Shown: positions 13,910 through 26,182 of the stretch, piece by piece | How positions within the stretch are numbered: position 1 is the first letter of the stretch | Layout: every line of letters starts with the position of its first letter | NCBI GenBank assembly: GCA_030762935.1 | Contig: CM060883.1 | Span: 95,896,501-95,960,500 of the forward strand | Direction of reading: 5' to 3' | Length of the DNA stretch: 64,000 nt | Origin: Hymenopus coronatus | Lineage: Eukaryota > Arthropoda > Insecta > Mantodea > Hymenopodidae | The notes under the pieces: generated by a model | What the model saw: the letters and a program-made list of their open reading frames with translations, nothing else | The model's database searches: none | What the model was told of the DNA's origin: nothing | Position numbers and translations under genes: made by a program

Positions 13910-16905
13910 TGGAATGGCTGAACATATAGGTGCTTGTGAAAGAGTTCCAGTGTCATAACTTTAGTCAGGTAAGGGCAGAGTGCTCGGCCTTCACATGGAT
14001 TGGCTGAACATATAGGTGCTTGTTGAAGATTTCCAGTGTTGTAAGTACAGCCAGGTGAGGGCAGAGTGCTCAGCCTTCATGTGGAATGGCTGAACATATA
14101 GGTGCTTGTGGAAGAGTTCCAGTGTTGTAACTACAGTCAGGTGAGTGCAGAGTGCTCAACCTTCATGTGGAATGGCTGAACATATAGGTGCTGGTGGAAG
14201 AGTTCCAGTGTTGTAACTACAGCCAGGTGAGTGCACAGTGCTCAACCTTCATGTGGAATGGCTGAACATATAGGTGCTACTGGAAGAGTTCCAGTCTCAT
14301 AACTACAGTCAGGTGAAAGCAGAGTGCTCACCCTTCATGTGGAATGGCTCAACAAATAGGTACTTGTGGATGAGTTTGAGTATGTAAATACAGTCAGGTG
14401 AGAGCAGAGTGATCAGCCTTCATGTGGAATGGCTGTACATATAGGTACTTGTGGAAGACCTCCAGTGTGTATCTACAGCCAGGTGAGCGCAGTAAGCTCA
14501 GCCTTCATGTGGAATAACTGAACATATAGATGCTTGTGAAAGAGTTGCAGTGTGTAGCTACAGCCAGGTGAGGGCAGACTGCTCACCCTTCATGTGGAAT
14601 TGCTGAACATATAGGTGCTTGTGGAAGAGTTCCAGTGACGTAACTAATTTCAGGTGCGGGCAGAGTGCTCAGCCTTCATGTGGAATGGCTGAACATATAG
14701 GTACTTGTGTAAGAGATCCAGTGTGTAACTACAGCCAGGTGAGGGCAGTGTGCTCAGCCTTCATGTGGAATGGCTGAGCATATAGGTGCTTGTGGAAGAG
14801 TTCCAGTGTGTAACTACAGCCAGGTGAGGGCAGAGTGCTCACCCTTCATGTGGAATGGCTGAACATATGGGTGCTTGTGGAAGAATTCCAGTGTGCAACT
14901 ACAGACAGGTGACGGCAGAGTGCTCTGCCTTCATATGGAATGGCTGAACATATAGGTACTTGTGGAAGAGTTCCAGTGTGTAACTACAGTCAGCTGAGGG
15001 CAGAGTGCTCAACCTTCACATGGAATGGCTGAACATATAGGTACTTGTGGAATAGTTCCAGTGTTTTAACTACAGCCAGGTGAGGGCAGAGTGCTCAACC
15101 TTCACATGGAACGGCTGAACATATAGGTACTTGTGGAAGAGTTCCAGTGTTTTAACTACAGCCAGGTGAGTGCAGTGTGCTCTGCTTTCACATGGAACGC
15201 CTGAACATATAGGTACTTGTGGAAGAGTTCCAGTGTTGTAACTAAGCCAGGTGAGGCAGAGTGCTCAGCCTTCATGTTGAATGGCTGATCATATAGGTGG
15301 TTGTGGAAGAGTTCCAGTGTCATAATAACAGTCAGGTGAGGGCAGAGTGCTCACACTACACATGGAATGGCCGAACATACAGGTGCTTGTGTAAGAGTTC
15401 CTATGTGTAACTACAGCCAGAAGAGGGCAGAGTGCTCAGCCTTCATGTGCAATGGCTGAACATATAGGTGCTTGTGGAAGACTTCCAGTGTGTAACTACA
15501 GTCAGGTAAGGGCAGAGTGCTCAACCTTCATGTGGAATGGCTGAACATATAGGTGCTACTGGAAGAGTTCCAGTCTCATAACTACAGTCAGGTGAGGGCA
15601 GAGTGCTCACCCTTCATGTGGAATGGCTGAACATATAGGTACTAGTGGAAGAGTTCCAGTGTGTAACTACAGCCAGGTGAGGGCAGAGTGTTCACCCTTC
15701 ATGTGGAATGGCTGTACATATAGGTACTTGTGGAAGAGTTCCAGTGTGTAACTACTGCCACGTGAGGGCAGAGTGCTAAGCCTTCACATGGAATGGCTGA
15801 ACATACAGGTACATGTGGAAGAGTTCGAGTGTGTCTACAGTCAGGTGAGGGCAGAGTGCTCAACCTTCATGTGGAATGGCTGAACATATAGGTGCTTGTG
15901 GAAGAGTTCCAGTGTTTTAACTACAGCCAGGTGAGGGCAGAGTGCTCAGCCTTCATGTCGAATGGCTGAACATATAGGTGCTTGTGGAAGAGTTCCAGTG
16001 TTGTAACTAGACAGGTGAGGGCAGAGTGCTAAGCCTTCACATGGAATGGCTGAACATACAGGTACATGTGGAAGAGTTCGAGTGTGACTACAGTCAGGTG
16101 AGGGCAGAGTGCTCAGCATTCATGTGGAATGGCTGAACATATAGGTGCTTGTGGAAGAGTTCCATTGTTGTAACTACAGCCAGGTAAGTGCAGAGTTCTC
16201 AACTTTCATGTGGAATGGCTGAACATATAGGTGCTTATGGAAGAGTTCCAGTGTTGTAATTAAAGCCTGGTGAGGGCAGAGTGCTCAGCCTTTATGTGGA
16301 ATGGCTGAACATATAGGTGCTTGTGGAAGAGTTCCAGTGTGTAACTACAGTCAGGTAAGGGCAGATTGCTCAAACTTCATGTGAAATGGCTGAACATATA
16401 GGTGCTTGTGAAGAGTTCCAGTGTCATAATTACAGTCAGGTGAAGGCAGAGTGCTCACCCTTCATGTGGAATGGCTGAACATATAGGTACTTGTGGAAAA
16501 GTTCCAGTGTGTAACTACAGTCAGGTGAGGGCAGAGTGCTCACCCTTCATGTGGAATGGCTGAACATATAGGTACTTGTGGAAGAGTTCCAGTGTGTAAC
16601 TACAGCCAGGTGAGGGCAGAGTGCTCAGCCTTCATGTGGAATGGCTATACATATAGGTGCTTGTGGAAGAGTTCCAGTGTGTAACTGCAGTCAGGTGAGG
16701 GCAGAGTGCTCAACCTCCATATGGAATGGCTGAACATATAGTAGCTTGTGGAAGAGTTCCAGTTTCATAACTACAGCCAGGTGAAGGCAGAGTGCTCAGC
16801 CTTCATGTGGAATGGCTGAACATATAGGTGCTTGTGGAAGAGTTCCAGTGTGTCACTACAGCCAGGTGAGGGCAGAGTGCTCAACCTTCACGTGGAATGG
16901 CTGAA

Positions 16906-17199
16906 ATGAAATGGCCTGTTATTTATGGACGCTCTTTAACTGCTTTGGTTCTCAGCGTCCCATTCTATATTGGGCGTGAACAATTGCTTAATTTTACTCA
17001 GAGGCCTGTCATATCAGGCTCGAGGTTCTTTTACGTGCCATAAATTTATGACACAGGACCCATAGCTTTACTTCCCTTCCGAAGGAAGCCATTCTAAAGA
17101 TTTCTACGCTCGAAAAAATCCATCGTCCTCTGCCGGGTTATAACCCGCGACCCTGGGTATATGAAGTTAGTATGGTACCATTACACCACATCGGGCGAC
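16906..17199 (-). mobile_element. tRNA-derived SINE, copy 5
   Basis: This 294-bp copy lies exactly 3,290 bp from copy 4 and shares its diagnostic GAAGTTAGTATGG variant. It arose by duplication of the whole 3.3-kb unit and not by a new insertion. Confidence 0.85.
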
Positions 17200-19851
17200 T
17201 GGAATGGCTGAACATATAGGTGCTTGTGAAAGAGTTCCAGTGTCATAACTTTAGTCAGGTAAGGGCAGAGTGCTCGGCCTTCACATGGATTGGCTGAACA
17301 TATAGGTGCTTGTTGAAGATTTCCAGTGTTGTAAGTACAGCCAGGTGAGGGCAGAGTGCTCAGCCTTCATGTGGAATGGCTGAACATATAGGTGCTTGTG
17401 GAAGAGTTCCAGTGTTGTAACTACAGTCAGGTGAGTGCAGAGTGCTCAACCTTCATGTGGAATGGCTGAACATATAGGTGCTGGTGGAAGAGTTCCAGTG
17501 TTGTAACTACAGCCAGGTGAGTGCACAGTGCTCAACCTTCATGTGGAATGGCTGAACATATAGGTGCTACTGGAAGAGTTCCAGTCTCATAACTACAGTC
17601 AGGTGAAAGCAGAGTGCTCACCCTTCATGTGGAATGGCTCAACAAATAGGTACTTGTGGATGAGTTTGAGTATGTAAATACAGTCAGGTGAGAGCAGAGT
17701 GATCAGCCTTCATGTGGAATGGCTGTACATATAGGTACTTGTGGAAGACCTCCAGTGTGTATCTACAGCCAGGTGAGCGCAGTAAGCTCAGCCTTCATGT
17801 GGAATAACTGAACATATAGATGCTTGTGAAAGAGTTCCAGTGTGTAGCTACAGCCAGGTGAGGGCAGAGTGCTCACCCTTCATGTGGAATTGCTGACCAT
17901 ATAGGTGCTTATGGAAGAGTTCCAGTGTTGTAACTACAGTCAGGTGAGGGCAGAGTGCTCAGCCTTCATGTGGAATGGCTGAACATATAGGTGCTTGTGG
18001 AAGAGTTCCAGTGTCGTAACTAATTTCAGGTGAGGGCAGAGTGCTCAGCCTTCATGTGGAATGCCTGTACATATAGGTACTTGTGGAAGAGTTCCAGTGT
18101 GTAACTACAGCCAGGTGAGGGCAGTGTGCTCAGCCTTCATGTGGAATGGCTGAGTATATAGGTGCTAGTGGAAGAGTTCCAGTGTGTAACTACAGCCAGG
18201 TGAGGGCAGAGTGCTCACCCTTCATGTGGAATGGCTGAACACATAGGTGCTTGTGGAAGAGTTCCAGTGTGTAACTACAGACAGGTGAGGGCAGAGTGCT
18301 CTGCCTTCACATTGAATGGCTGAACATATAGGTACTTGTGGAAGAGTTCCAGTGTGTAGCTTCAGTCAGCTGAGGGCAGAGTGCTCAACCTTCACATGGA
18401 ATGGCTGAACTTGTGGCATAGTTCCAGTGTTTTAACTACAGCCAGGTGAGGGCAGAGTGCTCAACCTTCACATGGAACGGCTGAACATATAGGTACTTGT
18501 GGAAGAGTTCCAGTGTTTTAACTACAGCCAGGTGAGTGCAGTGTGCTCTGCTTTCACATGGAACGCCTGAACATATAGGTACTTGTGGAAGAGTTCCAGT
18601 GTTGTAACTACAGCCAGGTGAGGCAGAGCGCTCAGCCTTCATGTTGAATGGCTGATCATATAGGTGGTTGTGGAAGAGTTCCAGTGTCATAATAACAGTC
18701 AGGTGAGGGCAGAGTGCTCACACTACACATGGAATGTCCGAACATACAGGTGCTTGTGTAAGAGTTCCTATGTGTAACTACAGCCAGAAGAGGGCAGAGT
18801 GCTCAGCCTTCATGTGCAATGGCTGAACATATAGGTGCTTGTGGAAGACTTCCAGTGTGTAACTACAGTCAGGTAAGGGCAGAGTGCTCAACCTTCATGT
18901 GGAATGGCTGAACATATAGGTGCTACTGGAAGAGTTCCAGTCTCATAACTACAGTCAGGTGAGGGCAGAGTGCTCACCCTTCATGTGGAATGGCTGAACA
19001 TATAGGTACTAGTGGAAGACTTCCAGTGTGTAACTACATCCAGGTGAGGGCAGAGTGCTCACCCTTCATGTGGAATGGCTGAACATATAGGTGCTTGTGG
19101 AAGAGTTCCAGTGTTGTAACTAGTCAGGTGAGGGCAGAGTGCTCAGCCTTCATGTGGAATGGCTGTACATATAGGTACTTGTGGAAGAGTTCCAGTCTGT
19201 AACTACTGCCACGTGAGGGCAGAGTGCTAAGCCTTCACATGGAATGGCTGAACATACAGGTACATGTGGAAGAGTTCGAGTGTTGTAACTACAGCCAGGT
19301 GAGTGCAGAGTGCTCAACCTTCATGTGGAATGGCTGAACATATAGGTGCTTGTGGAGGAGTTCCAGTATCATAACTACAGTCAGGTGAGGGCAGAGAGCT
19401 CACCCTTAATGTTAAATGGTTGAACATATAGGTGCTTGTAGAAGAGTTCCGGTGTTGTAACTACAGCCAGGTGAGGGAAGAGTCTCCGCCTTCACGTGGA
19501 ATGACTGAACATATAGGTGCTTGTAGAAGAGTTACAGTGTCATAATTACAGTCAGGTGAGGGCAGAGTGCTCGGCCTTCACATGGAATGTCTGAACATAT
19601 AGGTGCTTGTGGAAGAGTTCCAGTGATGTAACTACAATCAGGTGAGGGCAGAGTGCTCAGCCTTCACGTGGAATGGCTGAACATATAGGTGCTTCTGGAA
19701 GAGTTCCAGTGTGTAACTACAGCCAGGTGAGGGCAGAGTGCTCAGCCTTAATGTGGAATGGCTGAACATATAGGTGCTTTTGGAAGATTTCCAGTGTGTC
19801 ACTACAGCCAGGTGAGGGTAGAGTGCTCAACCTTCACGTGGAATGGCTGAA

Positions 19852-20144
19852 ATGAAATGGCCAGTTATTTATGGACGCTCTTTAACAGCTTTGGTTCTCA
19901 GCGTCCCATTCTATATTGGGCGTGAACAATTGCTTAATTTTACTCAGAGGCCTGTCATATCAGGCTCGAGGTTCATTTACGTGCCATAAATTTATGACAC
20001 GGGACCCATAGCTTTACTTCCCTTCCGAGGGAAGCCATTCTAAAGATTTTTACGCTCGAAAAAATCCATCGTCCTCTGCCGGGTTATAACCCGCGACCCT
20101 GGGTATATGAAGTTAGCATGGTACATTACACCACATAGGGCGAC
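19852..20144 (-). mobile_element. tRNA-derived SINE, copy 6
   Basis: This is a 293-bp copy with the same flanks. It has private changes (CCAGTTATTT at the left end, GTACATTACA lacking one C, CCACATAGGG). The ATAGGG variant is shared with copies 7 and 8, which separates copies 6-8 from copies 1-5 (ATCGGG). Confidence 0.85.
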
Positions 20145-22953
20145 TGGAATGGCTGATCATATAGGTGCTTGTGAAAGAGTTCCAGTGTCATAACTTTAGT
20201 CAGGTAAGGGCAGAGTGCTCGGCCTTCACATAGATTGGCTGAACATATAGGTGCTTGTGGTAGAGTTCCAGTGTTATAAGTACAGCCAGGTGAGGGCAGA
20301 GTGCTCAGCCTTCATGTGGAATGGCTGAACATATAGGTGCTTGTGGAAGAGTTCCAGTGTTGTAACTACAGTCAGGTGAAAGCAGAGTGCTCACCCTTCA
20401 TGTGGAATGGCTCAACATATAGGTACTTGTGGATGAGTTCGAGTATGTAACTACAGTCAGGTGAGTGCAGAGTGCTCAACCTTCATGTGAAATGGCTGAA
20501 CATTAGGTGCTTGTGGAAGAGTTCTAGTGTTGTAACTACAGTCAGGTGAGTGCAGAGTGCTCAACCTTCATGTGCAATGGCTGAACATTAGGTGCTTGTG
20601 GAAGAGCTCCAGTGTTGTAACTACAGCCAGGTGAGTGCAGAGTGCTCAACCTTCATGTGAAATGGCTGAACATATAGGTGCTTGTGGAAGAGTTCCAGTG
20701 TCATAACTACAGTCAGGTGAGGGCAGAGTGCTCACCCTTCATGTGGAATGGCTGAACATATAGGTGCTTGTGGAAGAGTTACAGTGTTGTAACTACAGCC
20801 AGGTGAGGGCAGAGTATCAGCCTTCACGTGGAATGACTGAATATATAGGTGCTTGTAGAAGAGTTACAGTGTCATAATTACAGTCAGGTGAGGGCAGAGT
20901 GCTCGGCCTTCACATGGAATATCTGAACATATAGGTGCTTGTGGAAGAGTTCCAGTGTTGTAACTACAGTCAGGTGAGGGCAGAGTGCTCAGCCTTCACG
21001 TGGAATGGCTGAACTTATAGGTGCTTGTGGAAGACTTCCAGTGTGTAACTACAGTCAGGTGAGGGCAGAGTGCTCAGCCATAATGTGGAATGGCTGAACA
21101 TATAGGTGCTTGTCGAAGAGTTCCAGTGTGTAACTACAGCTTTCATGTGGAATCGCTGAACATATAGGTGCTTGTGGAAGAGTTCCAGTGTGTAACTACA
21201 GTCAGGTAAGGGCAGAGTGCTCAACCTTCATGTGAAATTGCTGAACATATAGGTCCTTGTGAAGAGTTCCAGTGTCATTACTACAGTCAGGTGAGGGCAG
21301 AGTGCTCACCCTTCATGTGGAATGGCTGAACATATAGGTGCTTGTGGAAGAGTTCCAGTGTCATAACTACAGTCAGGTGAGGGCAGAGTGCTCGGCCTTC
21401 ACATAAAATGACTGAACATATAGGTGCTTGTTGAAGAGTTCCACTGTTTACTACAGTCAGGTGAGGGCAGAGTGCTTACCCTTCACATGGAAAGGCTGAA
21501 TATATAGGTACTTGTGGAAGATTTCCAGTGTTTTAACTACAGCCAGAATAGTGCAGAGGTCTCTTCCTTCACATGGAACGGCTGAACATATAAGTAGTTG
21601 TGCAAGAGTTCCAGTGTTTTAACTACAGTCAGGTGAAAGCAGAGTGCTCACCCTTCATGTGGAATGGCTGAACATATAGGTGCTTGTGGAAGAGTTCCAG
21701 TGTTGTAACTACAGCCAGGTGAGGGCAGAGTGCTCATCCTTCATGGAGAATGGCTGATCATATAGGTGCTGGTGGAAGAGTTCCAGTGCGTAACTACAGT
21801 CGGATGAGGGCAGAGTGCTCAGCCTTCATGAGGAGTGGCTGAACATATAGGTGCTTGTGGAAGAGTTCCAGTGTTGTAACCACAGCCAGGTGAGGGCAGA
21901 GTGCTCACACTTCATGGAGAATGGCTAAACATATAGGTGCTGGTGGAAGAGTTCCAGTGTAATAACTACAGCCAGGTGAGGGCAGAGTGCTCATCCTTCA
22001 TGTGGAATGGCTGAACATATAGGTGCTTCTGGAAGAGTTCCAGTGTCATAACTACAGTCAGGTGAGGGCAGAGTCTCAGCCTTCACGTGGAATGGCTGAA
22101 CATACAGATGCTTGTGGAAGAGTTACAGTGATATAACTACAGTCAGGTGAGGGCAGAGTGCACACCCTTAATGTGGCATGGCTGAACATATAGGTACTTG
22201 TGGAAGAGTTCCAGTGTTGTAACTACAGTCAGGTGAGTGCAGAGTGCTCAAACTTCACGTGGAATTACTGAACATATAGGTGCTTGTGGAAGAGTTCCAG
22301 TGTGAAACTACAGCCAGGTGGGGGCAGAGTGCTCAGCCTTCATGTCGAATGGGTTAACATATAGGTGCTTGTGGAAGAGTTCCAGTGTGTAACTACAGTC
22401 AGGTAAGGGCAGATTGCTCAACCTTCATGTGAAATGGCTGAACATATAGGTCCTTCTGAAGAGTTCCAGTGTCATAACTACAGTCAGGTGAGGGCAGAGT
22501 GCTCACCCTTCATGTGGAATGGCTGAACATATAGGTACTTGTGGAAAAGTTCGGGTGTGTAACTACAGTCAGGTGAGGGCAGAGTGCTCAGCTTTCATGT
22601 GGAATGGCTGAACATATAGGTACTTGTGGAAGAGTTCCAGTGTTAACTACAGCCAGGTGAGGGCAGAGTGCTCAGCCTTCATGTGGAATGGCTATACATA
22701 TAGGTGCTTATAGAAGAGTTCCAGTGTGTAACTGCAGTCAGGTGAGGGCAGAGTGCTCAACCTCCATGTGGAATGGCTGAACATATAGTAGCTTGTGGAA
22801 GAGTTCCGGTTTTAATAGCTACAGCCAGGTGAAGGCAGAGTGCTCAGCCTTCATGTGGAATGGCTGAACATATAGGTGCTTGTGGAAGAGTTCCAGTGTG
22901 TAACTACAGCCAGGTGAGGGCAGAGTGCTCAACCTTCACGTGGAATGGCTGAA

Positions 22954-23248
22954 ATGAAATGGCCTGTTATTTATGGACGCTCTTTAACTGCTTTGGTTCT
23001 CAGCATCCCATTCTATATTGGGAGTGAATAATTGCTTAATTTTACTCAGAGGCCTGTCATATCAGGCTTGAGGTTCTTTTATGTGCCATAAATTTATGAC
23101 ACGGGACCCATAGCTTTACTTCCCTTTCAAAGGAAGCCATTCTAAAGATTTTTACGCCCGAAAAAATCCATCGTCCTCTGCCGGGTTATAACCCGCGACC
23201 CTGGGTATATGAAGTTAGCATGGTAACCATTACACCACATAGGGCGAC
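22954..23248 (-). mobile_element. tRNA-derived SINE, copy 7
   Basis: This 295-bp copy lies in the first unit of the 2,934-bp tandem duplication. Shared changes with copy 8 include GGAGTGAATAATTGC, TTTTATGTGCC and CCCTTTCAAAGGAAGCC. CpG-containing positions of copies 1-5 are replaced here, consistent with older decay of this subgroup. Confidence 0.85.
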
Positions 23249-25887
23249 TGGAATGGCTGAACATATAGGTGCTTGTGAAAGAGTTCCTGTGTCATAACTT
23301 TAGTCAGGTAAGGGCAGAGTGCTCAACCTTCACATGGATTGGCTAATACATTAGGTGCTTGTGGAAGAGTTCCAGTTTTGTAAGTACAGCCAGGTGAGGG
23401 CAGAGTGCTCCGCCTTCATGTGGAATGGCTGAATATATAGGTGCTTGTGGAAGAGTTCCAGTGTTGTAACTACAGTCAGGTGAAAGCAGAGTGCTCACCC
23501 TTCATGTGGAATGGCTCAACATATAGGTACTTGTGGATGAGTTCGAGTATGTAACTACAGTCAGGTGAGTGCAGAGTGCTCAACCTTCATGTGAAATGGC
23601 TGAACATATAGGTGCTTGTGGAAGAGTTCCAGTGTCATAACTACAGTCAGGTGAGGGCAGAGTGCTCACCCTTCATGTGGAATGGCTGAACATATAGGTG
23701 CTTGTGGAAGAGTTACAGTGTTGTAACTACAGCCAGGTGAGGGCAGAGTATCAGCCTTCACGTGGAATGACTGAATATATAGGTGCTTGTAGAAGAGTTA
23801 CAGTGTCATAATTACAGTCAGGTGAGGGCAGAGTGCTCGGCCTTCACATGGAATATCTGAACATATAGGTGCTTGTGGAAGAGTTCCAGTGTTGTAACTA
23901 CAGTCAGGTGAGGGCAGAGTGCTCAGCCTTCACGTGGAATGGCTGAACTTATAGGTGCTTGTGGAAGACTTCCAGTGTGTAACTACAGTCAGGTGAGGGC
24001 AGAGTGCTCAGCCATAATGTGGAATGGCTGAACATATAGGTGCTTGTGGAAGAGTTCCAGTGTGTAACTACAGCTTTCATGTGGAATCGCTGAACATATA
24101 GGTGCTTGTGGAAGAGTTCCAGTGTGTAACTACAGTCAGGTAAGGGCAGAGTGCTGAACCTTCATGTGAAATTGCTGAACATATAGGTCCTTGTGAAGAG
24201 TTCCAGTGTCATTACTACAGTCAGGTGAGGGCAGAGTGCTCACCCTTCATGTGGAATGGCTGAACATATAGGTGCTTGTGGAAGAGTTCCAGTGTCATAA
24301 CTACAGTCAGGTGAGGGCAGAGTGCTCGGCCTTCACATAAAATGACTGAACATATAGGTGCTTGTTGAAGAGTTCCACTGTTTACTACAGTCAGGTGAGG
24401 GCAGAGTGCTTACCCTTCACATGGAAAGGCTGAATATATAGGTACTTGTGGAAGATTTCCAGTGTTTTAACTACAGCCAGAATAGTGCAGAGGTCTCTTC
24501 CTTCACATGGAACGGCTGAACATATAAGTAGTTGTGCAAGAGTTCCAGTGTTTTAACTACAGTCAGGTGAAAGCAGAGTGCTCACCCTTCATGTGGAATG
24601 GCTGAACATATAGGTGCTTGTGGAAGAGTTCCAGTGTTGTAACTACAGCCAGGTGAGGGCAGAGTGCTCATCCTTCATGGAGAATGGCTGATCATATAGG
24701 TGCTGGTGGAAGAGTTCCAGTGCGTAACTACAGTCGGATGAGGGCAGAGTGCTCAGCCTTCATGAGGAGTGGCTGAACATATAGGTGCTTGTGGAAGAGT
24801 TCCAGTGTTGTAACCACAGCCAGGTGAGGGCAGAGTGCTCACACTTCATGGAGAATGGCTAAACATATAGGTGCTGGTGGAAGAGTTCCAGTGTAATAAC
24901 TACAGCCAGGTGAGGGCAGAGTGCTCATCCTTCATGTGGAATGGCTGAACATATAGGTGCTTCTGGAAGAGTTCCAGTGTCATAACTACAGTCAGGTGAG
25001 GGCAGAGTCTCAGCCTTCACGTGGAATGGCTGAACATACAGATGCTTGTGGAAGAGTTACAGTGATATAACTACAGTCAGGTGAGGGCAGAGTGCACACC
25101 CTTAATGTGGCATGGCTGAACATATAGGTACTTGTGGAAGAGTTCCAGTGTTGTAACTACAGTCAGGTGAGTGCAGAGTGCTCAAACTTCACGTGGAATT
25201 ACTGAACATATAGGTGCTTGTGGAAGAGTTCCAGTGTGAAACTACAGCCAGGTGGGGGCAGAGTGCTCAGCCTTCATGTCGAATGGGTTAACATATAGGT
25301 GCTTGTGGAAGAGTTCCAGTGTGTAACTACAGTCAGGTAAGGGCAGATTGCTCAACCTTCATGTGAAATGGCTGAACATATAGGTCCTTCTGAAGAGTTC
25401 CAGTGTCATAACTACAGTCAGGTGAGGGCAGAGTGCTCACCCTTCATGTGGAATGGCTGAACATATAGGTACTTGTGGAAAAGTTCGGGTGTGTAACTAC
25501 AGTCAGGTGAGGGCAGAGTGCTCAGCTTTCATGTGGAATGGCTGAACATATAGGTACTTGTGGAAGAGTTCCAGTGTTAACTACAGCCAGGTGAGGGCAG
25601 AGTGCTCAGCCTTCATGTGGAATGGCTATACATATAGGTGCTTGTAGAAGAGTTCCAGTGTGTAACTGCAGTCAGGTGAGGGCAGAGTGCTCAACCTCCA
25701 TGTGGAATGGCTGAACATATAGTAGCTTGTGGAAGAGTTCCGGTTTTAATAACTACAGCCAGGTGAAGGCAGAGTGCTCAGCCTTCATGTGGAATGGCTG
25801 AACATATAGGTGCTTGTGGAAGAGTTCCAGTGTGTAACTACAGCCAGGTGAGGGCAGAGTGCTCAACCTTCACGTGGAATGGCTGAA

Positions 25888-26182
25888 ATGAAATGGCCTG
25901 TTATTTATGGACGCTCTTTAACTGCTTTGGTTCTCAGCATCCCATTCTATATTAGGAGTGAATAATTGCTTAATTTTACTCAGAGGCCTGTCATATCAGG
26001 CTTGAGGTTCTTTTATGTGCCATAAATTTATGACACGGGACCCATAGCTTTACTTCCCTTTCAAAGGAAGCCATTCTAAAGATTTTTACGCCCGAAAAAA
26101 TCCATCGTCCTCTGCCGGGTTATAACCCGCGACCCTGGGTATATGAAGTTAGCATGGTAACCATTACACCACATAGGGCGAC
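25888..26182 (-). mobile_element. tRNA-derived SINE, copy 8
   Basis: This 295-bp copy lies 2,934 bp from copy 7 and is almost identical to it; one difference seen is ATTAGGAGTG versus ATTGGGAGTG. It is the last SINE of the array. No copy occurs between 26.2 and 32.7 kb. Confidence 0.85.

Larger units (their letters stand above)
11231..17810. repeat. 3,290-bp higher-order unit, two tandem copies
   Basis: Segments 11,231-14,520 and 14,521-17,810 align at a constant offset of 3,290 bp, each about 35 monomers plus one SINE. No difference was seen at about ten spot-checked places, including rare variants such as AGAGTTTGAGTATGTAAATA and CTCCAGTGTGTATCTACAGC. The match breaks sharply at the edges: the left side has GGAATGGCTG versus GGAATAACTG, and the right side has AGAGTTGCAG versus AGAGTTCCAG. 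This is a very recent duplication, or possibly an assembly duplication. Confidence 0.85.
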
